The notes below the pieces were generated by a model. It saw nothing but the letters and a program-made list of their open reading frames with translations. It searched no databases and was not told where the DNA came from. A program made the translations under genes and the position numbers. A DNA stretch of 5,090 nt from JAAYBY01 sp964465385 (GTDB taxonomy: Bacteria > Bacillota > Clostridia > Saccharofermentanales > UBA5734): positions 1-5,090 of the forward strand of contig CAYXIM010000098.1 of NCBI GenBank assembly GCA_964465385.1, given 5' to 3'. Below are positions 1-5,090 of the stretch, piece after piece; position 1 is the first letter of the stretch, and each line of letters opens with the position of its first letter.

Positions 1-29
1 ATGGGGGTTGCCGCCTTTGGTGTGTGGCT

Positions 30-1340
30 TTAAAAACCGGCTTGAAGGCGGCTGGCTGCCAGCCCGGCTTCAAACAGGATTTTTTCTTCGTCAAGGGTGA
101 GCAAGACCCGCTCTTTCATGAGCCAGCGACCGGCCACCATGAGAGATTCAACCGCCTGCGCCGGGGTGCTGTAAACCAGGGCGTTGACCGGATCACCCAG
201 CGGGGTCAGCTCAGGCAGGTCGGTGCGGACCACCTGCAGGTCAGCCGCGCAGCCGGCTTCGATGCGGCCGCTGTGGGGAAAGCCCAGGGCGGCCATGCCG
301 GCAGCTGTGGCCAGGGGCAGGACCTCCCGGGCCCGCATGACCGTCGGGTCCCGGTGCAGGCCTTTGGCCAGCAGGGCGGCCAGGCGCAGGTCGCGGAACA
401 GATCCAGCGCGTTGTTGCTGGCGGCGCCGTCTGTTCCCAAAACGACGGAAACGCCCGCTTCCTGCAGGGCCCTGAGGTCCGCAAAACCGCTGCCCAGCTT
501 CAAGTTGCTGGCCGGACAGTGGACGGCCTGGACCCCGTGCCGGGCCAGGATCGCCCGCTCAGCCGCGTCCAGGTGGACGCAGTGGGCCGCCAGGGTGGGG
601 GTTTTGAAAAAACCGGCATGTGCCAGTTGGGCTGCCGGCCGGCGGCCGGTTCGGGCCAGGCAGTCTGTGACTTCTTGTTCGGTTTCAGCCACATGCACAT
701 GGACCGGACAGGCCAGCTCCTCGGCCAGGTCGGCCAGGCGGGGGTAGAGGTCTGGTTCATAGAGGTAGACCGAATGCACCAGCAAGGACACACGCAGCAG
801 GTCAGACGGGTCACGTGTGAAGCGCGCCAGCTCGTCGGCCAGGAAGGCCCGGTCGATCTTGAGGCCACCATCCGGCTGGTTGCGTTTGGGGTCCACGGCC
901 AGGTTGAGGCGAAAGCCGGCTTCCACAGCCACCTGTGCGGTGGCTTCGTGGTAAAAGTACATATCAGCCGCCGCGCCGACGCCGTTTCGGATCAGCTCCA
1001 CCAGGGCCAGCTGGCTGCCGGTGCGGACCAGTGCCGGGGTCAGGTTGGCTTCTCTGGGAAAAATGTGGTCAAAGAGCCAGGTGTGCAGGGGCAGGTCATC
1101 CGCCGCATTGCGCAGCAGGGTCATGGCCAGGTGGGTGTGGGCGTTGGCCAGGGCTGGCAGCAGGATGCGCTGGCGGCCATCATAGACCAGGCCGCTTGCG
1201 GGTCCTGCTTCCTCTTCTGGCAGGACCTTTTCAATGCGTGAGCCCCGGACAGTCACCCGGGCATGGGGCAGGACCTGCACGGAGCCGTCTTGGCGCGGTG
1301 TCACCAGGGTGATGTCCTGGAAAGTCAGGTCTTCTGCCAT
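30..1340 (-). CDS. mtaD: Amidohydrolase, 5'-methylthioadenosine / S-adenosylhomocysteine deaminase family
   Basis: Members of this TRZ/ATZ branch of the amidohydrolase superfamily deaminate the adenine of SAH, MTA, 5'-deoxyadenosine or adenosine to hypoxanthine forms, using one divalent metal on a TIM barrel. The 436 residues match the family. An N-terminal beta segment (1-60) leads into LPALANAHTHLAMTLLR, with metal ligands H68 and H70, then DDLPLHTWLFDHIFPREA with E97. H189 lies in LLVHSVYLYEP, where relatives usually have a PHxPY-like motif. Metal ligand H216 and catalytic E219 are in HVAET. HCVHLD (253-258), HCPASNLKLGSG (274-285) and GTDGAASNN with metal ligand D304 complete the site. 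A C-terminal beta portion follows (GRIEAGCAADLQVV). It is the last complete gene of the run and sits 2 bases after the hydrolase stop. Its neighbours make SAH (or adenosine) the likely substrate. Exact substrate preference cannot be read from sequence; guanine or atrazine-type substrates are unlikely given the motifs and context. Confidence 0.9.
   Translation of the reverse strand: MAEDLTFQDITLVTPRQDGSVQVLPHARVTVRGSRIEKVLPEEEAGPASGLVYDGRQRILLPALANAHTHLAMTLLRNAADDLPLHTWLFDHIFPREANLTPALVRTGSQLALVELIRNGVGAAADMYFYHEATAQVAVEAGFRLNLAVDPKRNQPDGGLKIDRAFLADELARFTRDPSDLLRVSLLVHSVYLYEPDLYPRLADLAEELACPVHVHVAETEQEVTDCLARTGRRPAAQLAHAGFFKTPTLAAHCVHLDAAERAILARHGVQAVHCPASNLKLGSGFADLRALQEAGVSVVLGTDGAASNNALDLFRDLRLAALLAKGLHRDPTVMRAREVLPLATAAGMAALGFPHSGRIEAGCAADLQVVRTDLPELTPLGDPVNALVYSTPAQAVESLMVAGRWLMKERVLLTLDEEKILFEAGLAASRLQAGF
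32..73 (-). terminator. Candidate weak terminator-like hairpin at the 3' end of the deaminase gene
   Basis: On the minus strand TTGAAG (73-68) can pair with CTTCAA (47-42), and GGCTGG (64-59) with CCAGCC (55-50) around a three-base loop, with a small internal loop between the two stems. Five bases later comes a run of five T (36-32) that merges into the TAA stop. The structure lies inside the coding end, the T run is short and displaced from the stem, and a further gene may follow. Function is doubtful. Confidence 0.3.
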
Positions 1341-1342
1341 GT

Positions 1343-2611
1343 TTACGCCTCCCCGTCCGGCAACCAGGCCTTGAGGTAGCGGTCCTGCTGGTCGGTCAGC
1401 TGGTCAATGGGCTTGTCCAGCCGGGCCAGGAAACGGCGGGCCACGGCCAGGTCGGCCGCCTCAGGCAGGGGCAGCACCTTTGGCGGCAAACTGGCACCTG
1501 CCTGGACCAGGTGCAGGACACCGGCCGTCTGCAGGGCAAAGCTCAGGTCCATGATTTCCACCGGGTGGCCGTCACCGCCGGCCAGGTTGACCAGGCGGCC
1601 GGACGCCAAAAGGTAAAGCCTGCGGTCATCCGGCAGCTGGTAAGCCTGGACGCCAGGTCGGACGGTTTCCTGGCTGACCGCCAGGGCCGCCAGGTCATCC
1701 AGGTTGATCTCCACATCAAAATGGCCGGCATTGCACAAGAGCGCGCCCGTTTTCATCTCTTTAAGATGTTCGCCCGTAATTACATCCTTGCATCCTGTGA
1801 CGGTGACGAAAACGTCTCCCAAGGGGGCTGCCTGGGCCATGGGCATGACTTCGCAGCCTTCCATGAGGGCTTCACAGGCCCGGACCGGATCCACTTCGGT
1901 GACGATGACCCGGGCCCCCAGGCCCTTGGCCCGCAGGGCCACGCCCTGGCCGCACAGGCCATAACCGGCCACCACCACTGTTTTGCCGGCCACCAGCAGG
2001 TTGGTCAGGGCCATGATGGCTGTCCAGGCTGACTGGCCGGTGCCGTGGCGGTTGTCAAAGAGGTGCTTGCAGCGTGCGTCGTTGATGGCCATGACCGGGT
2101 AACGGAGCTGGCCGCTGGCTTCCAGGCTGCGCAGGCGCCGGATACCGGTCGTGGTTTCTTCGCAGCCGCCGATCAGGTCGCTGCCCAGCTGGGCGGCTTC
2201 GGCGTGCAGGAGCTGGGCCAGGTCCCCGCCGTCATCAATGACAATGTGGGGGCGGATGGCCAGGGCCTGAAGCAGGTGCTGCTGGTAGCCTTGGGGGCTG
2301 ACCCCGTGCCGGGCAAAGACCAGCAGGCCTTCCCGGGCCAGGGCAGCCGCCACATCGTCCTGGGTGGACAGGGGGTTGCAGCCGGTCAGGGCCACCTGGG
2401 CACCGGCTGCCGCCAGGGCCCGCGCCAGGCAGGCCGTCTTGGCCTCGACATGGACGCTGATGGTAATGCGCAGGTCCTTGAGGGCCTGGCTGGCCTTGAG
2501 TTCATCGGCCATGCGGCGCAGGACCGGCATGTGGGCCCAGGCCCAGTCTATTTTTTGTTGGCCGACCACCGGGTCAGCCAGGGTGGAAACATCGCTTGTT
2601 AAACCAGTCAT
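1343..2611 (-). CDS. ahcY: S-adenosylhomocysteine hydrolase family, short type; possibly S-inosylhomocysteine hydrolase
   Basis: The family performs NAD-dependent reversible hydrolysis of SAH to homocysteine and adenosine, relieving inhibition of methyltransferases. The 422 residues match the short form that lacks the roughly 40-residue insert and the Tyr-Arg-Tyr end of many bacterial and animal enzymes. The N-terminal substrate domain has HMPVL (27-31), H54, CNPLSTQDD (78-86), DDGGD with D127, EETTTG with E152, then K182, D186 and N187 in CKHLFDN. The Rossmann domain has G216-x-G218-x-x-G221 and acidic E239 for the NAD ribose. H297 lies in NAGHFDVEI and H349 in DGHPVEIMD. All core catalytic residues are therefore kept. 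Human T57 and E59 beside the adenine correspond to E56 and K58 here, and C195 corresponds to T191. The adjacent deaminase and 6-oxopurine phosphorylase make S-inosylhomocysteine a plausible real substrate. Family membership is sure; the substrate is inferred. The start overlaps the phosphorylase stop as ATGA. Confidence 0.95.
   Translation of the reverse strand: MTGLTSDVSTLADPVVGQQKIDWAWAHMPVLRRMADELKASQALKDLRITISVHVEAKTACLARALAAAGAQVALTGCNPLSTQDDVAAALAREGLLVFARHGVSPQGYQQHLLQALAIRPHIVIDDGGDLAQLLHAEAAQLGSDLIGGCEETTTGIRRLRSLEASGQLRYPVMAINDARCKHLFDNRHGTGQSAWTAIMALTNLLVAGKTVVVAGYGLCGQGVALRAKGLGARVIVTEVDPVRACEALMEGCEVMPMAQAAPLGDVFVTVTGCKDVITGEHLKEMKTGALLCNAGHFDVEINLDDLAALAVSQETVRPGVQAYQLPDDRRLYLLASGRLVNLAGGDGHPVEIMDLSFALQTAGVLHLVQAGASLPPKVLPLPEAADLAVARRFLARLDKPIDQLTDQQDRYLKAWLPDGEA
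1348..1354 (-). promoter_or_regulatory. Strong Shine-Dalgarno of the deaminase gene
   Basis: The minus strand reads GGGGAGG, 7 bases before the ATG at 1340-1338. It is embedded in the final Gly-Glu-Ala codons of the hydrolase gene, just before its TAA (1345-1343). Only two bases separate that stop from the next start. It is the best SD in the window and confirms the start. Confidence 0.75.
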
Positions 2612-3447
2612 GCGTCTTCCCTTTCCGGCAACGCCGCCAGGATGGCCTGGAGCAGGTCCCGGCTGCGACGGGCCGCCCGGTTGCCGACGGCCATGACGTC
2701 GTCATGGCTCAGGGGCTGGTCCAGCAGGCCTGCGGCCAGGTTGGTGATGCAAGACAAACCCAGGACCTTCATGCCGCTGTGGGCGGCCGCGATGGCTTCC
2801 GGCACCGTGGACATGCCCAGGGCATCGGCACCCAGGCCGGTCAGGGCCCGGACCTCTGCCGGTGTTTCAAACTGGGGGCCCCTGCACCAGGCATAGATCC
2901 CGGTTCGCACGGCCAGGCCAAGGCTGTGGGCACAGGCCTGGGCCTGGGCCAGCCAGGCGCGGTCGTAGACCTGGCTCTGGTCGGGGAAACGCGGGCCAAA
3001 GGCCGCCAGGTTGGGGCCGCGCAAGGGCGACGGGGCAAAGAGGCCCAGGTGGTCTTCAATCAGCATCAGGTCACCCGGGGTCATGTCACGGCGGGTGCCG
3101 CCAGCGGCATTGGTCAGGATCAGCCGCTTGACCCCGGCCTGCCTGAAGGCCCGGATGGGCAAGACAACCGTTTCCATGTCGTGGCCTTCATAGTAATGGA
3201 AGCGCCCCTGCATGATGGCCAGCGGCCGATCGGCCCAGCGGCCAAAGACAAAGCAGCCCTGGTGGCCGGCCACCGTCGTTTCAGGGAAACCAGGCACCGC
3301 CTGGTAGGGCACCCGGACCGGGTCCTGCAGTTCGTCCGCCACCAGGCCCAGGCCGGATCCCAGGACCAGAAGGACCTGCGGGGGCTCTGGCCAGTTTTGT
3401 GTGAGAAAGGTGGCCGCCGCTGTGATGCGTGCCAGGGAGTCGGACAT
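2608..3447 (-). CDS. punA: Purine nucleoside phosphorylase, trimeric type (inosine/guanosine)
   Basis: This cytosolic enzyme splits purine (deoxy)nucleosides with phosphate into free base and (deoxy)ribose-1-phosphate. The 279 residues are normal for the homotrimeric mammalian/Bacillus PunA type. Visible motifs, with human PNP equivalents in brackets, are LGSGLG with phosphate-binding S31 [S33], H62 [H64], GRFHYYEGH with R82, H84 and Y86 [R84, H86, Y88], NAAGG (113-117), GPQFETPAE with F193 and E194 [Y200, E201], GMSTVPEA with M212 [M219], N236 in SCITN [N243], and H248 [H257]. In this family the Glu/Asn pair selects 6-oxopurines (inosine, guanosine, deoxy forms). Methylthioadenosine phosphorylases have Asp at the Asn position, so MTA phosphorylase is less likely. 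The gene starts 8 bases after the secA stop with a good SD. Its TGA stop overlaps the next start as ATGA, which implies translational coupling. No promoter is visible; one inside secA is possible. Confidence 0.93.
   Translation of the reverse strand: MSDSLARITAAATFLTQNWPEPPQVLLVLGSGLGLVADELQDPVRVPYQAVPGFPETTVAGHQGCFVFGRWADRPLAIMQGRFHYYEGHDMETVVLPIRAFRQAGVKRLILTNAAGGTRRDMTPGDLMLIEDHLGLFAPSPLRGPNLAAFGPRFPDQSQVYDRAWLAQAQACAHSLGLAVRTGIYAWCRGPQFETPAEVRALTGLGADALGMSTVPEAIAAAHSGMKVLGLSCITNLAAGLLDQPLSHDDVMAVGNRAARRSRDLLQAILAALPEREDA
2616..2623 (-). promoter_or_regulatory. Shine-Dalgarno of the SAH hydrolase family gene
   Basis: The minus strand reads AAGGGAAG, ending 4 bases before the ATG at 2611-2609. 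It lies inside the last codons of the phosphorylase gene (the Arg-Glu-Asp region). It is a moderate match to the consensus. With the ATGA stop/start overlap it fixes the start at 2611. Confidence 0.6.
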
Positions 3448-3451
3448 GCCG

Positions 3452-3457
3452 TCACCT
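3452..3457 (-). promoter_or_regulatory. Shine-Dalgarno of the phosphorylase, overlapping the secA stop codon
   Basis: On the minus strand AGGTGA lies 4 bases before the ATG at 3447-3445 (AGG is 7 bases before it). Its first two bases are the last two bases of the secA TAG. This supports the chosen start and suggests that ribosomes ending on secA can reinitiate on the phosphorylase gene. Confidence 0.7.
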
Positions 3458-5090
3458 ACTTTCCATGACAGTTTTTGTATTTTTTCCCGCTGCCACAGGG
3501 GCAGGGCTCGTTGCGGCCCACCTTGTAGGCGTCACGCTGGACCGGTTGCGCGGCCTTGGGCCGGGCGGCTTCAGGGGCCGCTTCGCCGGCATCCAGGGGC
3601 TGGTCCAGGGCCGATTGCACGGCCGAGCGGCTCTCGGTCAGGTTTTTCGCCACGCTTTCACGGGTCATGGCCGTTTCATCCCGGAACCTGGCCCGCATGA
3701 TCAGGCGGACAGCGTCTTCCTGGATTGCCCGGTTCATGGCTTCAAAGAGTTCAAAGCCTTCACGGCGGTATTCCATGACCGGGTCATGCTGGGCGTAACC
3801 GCGCATGCCGATGCTGTCGCGCAGGTCGTCCATCATGTCGATGTGGTTCATCCATTTGCTGTCGACGGTCCGCAAGAGCACGTAACGCTCAGCTTCCCGC
3901 ATGCGCGCCGCAGAGCCGAAGAGGGCCTGGCGCTGTTNNNNNNNNNNTTCGCCGTCCAGGCCCTGGTCGGCCCGGGCCAGCTGCTTGAGGCTAGCCAGGG
4001 GACCGAAAAGGTCTTCAACACGGGCCTGCATGGCTGCGGTGTCCCATTCAGCTGAATGGGAGCGGCCGGCGCAAAAGTCCAGCAAGGTCTCACGCATGAC
4101 CTGGGCGATCATGTGGCGGTAGGTCTCTTGCAGGTCCTGTCCTTCCAGGACCTGGCGGCGCTGGCCGTAGACGATCTCCCGCTGCTGGTTCATGACATCA
4201 TCGTAATCGAGCACGTGCTTGCGGATGCTGAAGTTTCGGCCTTCCACACGTTTTTGGGCGGATTCAATGGCGTTGGACAAGAGCTGGTGTTCAATCTCCA
4301 GGTCTTCCTCCACGCCCAGGACGCTGAAGATACGTGTCATGCGCTCGCCGCCAAACAGGCGCATGAGGTCATCATCCAGGGCCAGGAAGAAACGGCTTTT
4401 GCCGGGGTCTCCCTGGCGGCCGGCCCGGCCCCGCAGCTGGTTGTCGATGCGGCGGGACTCGTGGCGTTCGGTTCCCAGGATGTAGAGGCCGCCGGCGGCG
4501 ACCACCGCCTGGTGCTCCTGGGCGGTCTGCTGGCGAAAGGTGTCCACGAGCGCCTGGTAGCTTTGGCGGGCCTTGAGGATCTGCGGGTCATCGGTCGGCT
4601 GGTGGGTGGTGGCCCCCTCAAGCCATGCTTCAGGGTAGCCTTGTTTTTTCAGCTCCAGGCGGGCCAGAAAGGCCGGGTTGCCGCCCAGCAGGATGTCGGT
4701 GCCGCGCCCGGCCATGTTGGTGGCGATGGTGACCGCCCCCAGGCGGCCGGCCTGGGCCACGATGTCCGCCTCCCGCTCATGGTGCTTGGCATTGAGCACG
4801 TTATGGGGGATGCCGTTTTGACGAAAGAGCGCGGATAACTGCTCAGATTTTTCAACCGAAACCGTGCCGATCAGGATGGGCTGGCCCGTCTGGTGGATGC
4901 GGATGACCTCCGCCAGGATGTTCTTGGTCTTGCCCGCCTGGGTCTTGTAGACCGAGTCAGGCAGGTCTGTCCGGATCATGGGTTCGTGGGTCGGCACGCA
5001 GACCACGTCCAGCTTGTAGATGGTCCGGAACTCATCCTCTTCGGTCTGGGCTGTGCCGGTCATACCGGACAGCTTCTGGTACATGCGGAA
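3456..5090 (-). CDS. secA: Protein translocase ATPase SecA, C-terminal part (5' end outside window)
   Basis: SecA is the cytosolic and membrane-peripheral ATPase that drives unfolded preproteins through the SecYEG channel. About 544 residues are present, and the frame is open through the right edge. The Met at 5084 is internal: the codons before it read Phe-Arg, matching the family's FRMYxKLxGMTGT segment, so the start is outside. Counting from that Met, the second helicase domain shows GTVSVEKSE (73-81), motif V ATNMAGRGTDI (121-131) and motif VI QLRGRAGRQGDPG (216-228). The helical scaffold follows (DYDDVMNQQRE, about 293-303), then VDSKWMNHIDMMDDLR with GMRGYAQ (408-432). An acidic/Ala/Pro-rich linker leads to the zinc-binding tail with C528, C530, C539 and H540, which binds SecB or ribosomes in relatives. 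The N-terminal nucleotide-binding domain 1 is not in the window. An N block at 3938-3947 interrupts a variable region, but the frame and the SecA homology continue on both sides. The stop is TAG at 3458-3456. Identity is certain; lineage is not. Confidence 0.97.
   Translation of the reverse strand, partial: FRMYQKLSGMTGTAQTEEDEFRTIYKLDVVCVPTHEPMIRTDLPDSVYKTQAGKTKNILAEVIRIHQTGQPILIGTVSVEKSEQLSALFRQNGIPHNVLNAKHHEREADIVAQAGRLGAVTIATNMAGRGTDILLGGNPAFLARLELKKQGYPEAWLEGATTHQPTDDPQILKARQSYQALVDTFRQQTAQEHQAVVAAGGLYILGTERHESRRIDNQLRGRAGRQGDPGKSRFFLALDDDLMRLFGGERMTRIFSVLGVEEDLEIEHQLLSNAIESAQKRVEGRNFSIRKHVLDYDDVMNQQREIVYGQRRQVLEGQDLQETYRHMIAQVMRETLLDFCAGRSHSAEWDTAAMQARVEDLFGPLASLKQLARADQGLDGEXXXXQRQALFGSAARMREAERYVLLRTVDSKWMNHIDMMDDLRDSIGMRGYAQHDPVMEYRREGFELFEAMNRAIQEDAVRLIMRARFRDETAMTRESVAKNLTESRSAVQSALDQPLDAGEAAPEAARPKAAQPVQRDAYKVGRNEPCPCGSGKKYKNCHGK
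3938..3947. other. Assembly gap (10 N) inside secA
   Basis: Ten undetermined bases fall after residues LDGE and before QRQALFG of SecA. The reading frame on both sides is the SecA frame, so an intact gene needs a true gap length of 3n+1 bases. Compared from memory with Bacillus-type SecA, the spacing between the variable region and the VDSKW motif looks about a dozen residues too short. The Ns are therefore probably a fixed-size placeholder for a longer missing piece, not ten real ambiguous bases. Confidence 0.9.
4042..4061. repeat. Perfect 20-bp palindrome inside secA
   Basis: The half-site TCCCATTCAG is followed directly by its exact reverse complement with no spacer. Pairing fails at the next base on each side (g4041/g4062). 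On the coding strand it encodes the SHSAEWD segment of SecA, in the poorly conserved region between the helical scaffold and the N gap. It could be a dimeric protein-binding site, a cruciform or hairpin, or chance. No function is assigned. Confidence 0.85.

Noticed and set aside
632..650. GGCC/CCGG-rich self-complementary patch inside the deaminase gene
   Set aside because: It is imperfect, made of short GC-rich units common here, and explained by the Arg-Arg-Pro-Ala-Ala codons.
24..1241. Long plus-strand open frame (405 codons) opposite the deaminase, with similar long plus-strand frames opposite the other genes
   Set aside because: Translations are Gly/Gln/Arg-rich with no recognisable domain. 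They arise because GC-rich codon use on the minus strand rarely gives stop codons on the other strand. The minus-strand genes have complete catalytic motifs and SD sequences.
531..2316. 15-base direct repeat (gaccccgtgccgggc) at about 531-545 and again at about 2300-2314
   Set aside because: Both copies encode Ala-Arg-His-Gly-Val in unrelated proteins with the same codon preferences. There is no flanking similarity to suggest duplication.
3448..3455. Promoter or terminator between secA and the phosphorylase
   Set aside because: Only eight bases separate the genes. No -35/-10 pair or hairpin with a T run fits; the bases are taken up by the SD and spacer.
5082..5084. ATG at 5084 as the start of a 542-residue protein
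   Set aside because: It is the internal Met of the FRMYxKLxGMTGT motif of SecA. The frame continues upstream to the window edge.

Overview
The window is a compact, one-directional stretch of a high-GC bacterial chromosome. By eye GC is in the mid 60s percent, with CTG/GCC-rich codon use. All four genes read on the minus strand, and only a few bases lie between any of them. In transcription order (right to left) they are the C-terminal part of secA, a trimeric-type purine nucleoside phosphorylase, an S-adenosylhomocysteine hydrolase-family protein of the short type seen in archaea, Thermotoga and Firmicutes, and a metal-dependent amidohydrolase of the 5'-methylthioadenosine/S-adenosylhomocysteine (MTA/SAH) deaminase family. 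SecA residues around VDSKWMNHID and the Cys-rich tail resemble the Bacillus/Clostridia type. The best guess is a high-GC Firmicute, probably from a draft or metagenome assembly because secA is broken by a 10-N gap. The lineage is a weak inference.

Layout: 5090-3456 is secA, whose 5' end lies outside the window, with an N block at 3947-3938. 3447-2608 is the phosphorylase, whose Shine-Dalgarno (SD) sequence overlaps the secA stop codon. 2611-1343 is the SAH hydrolase family gene, joined to the phosphorylase by an ATGA overlap. 1340-30 is the deaminase, whose SD lies in the last codons of the gene before it. Positions 29-1 hold no complete gene, possibly the leader of a next gene. No gene-free stretch exceeds 30 bases, and no RNA gene, mobile element or CRISPR array was seen.

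The three metabolic genes form a coherent module for removing and recycling SAH, the inhibitory by-product of SAM-dependent methylation. The hydrolase family member carries Glu and Lys (H54-x-E56-x-K58) where animal-type SAH hydrolases have Thr and Glu near the adenine. The phosphorylase has the Glu/Asn pair of enzymes specific for 6-oxopurines. The third gene is a deaminase. Together these suggest the deamination-first route described in Methanocaldococcus: SAH -> S-inosylhomocysteine -> homocysteine + inosine -> hypoxanthine + ribose-1-phosphate. The conventional alternative, hydrolysis to adenosine followed by deamination to inosine, uses the same three genes and cannot be excluded from sequence alone.
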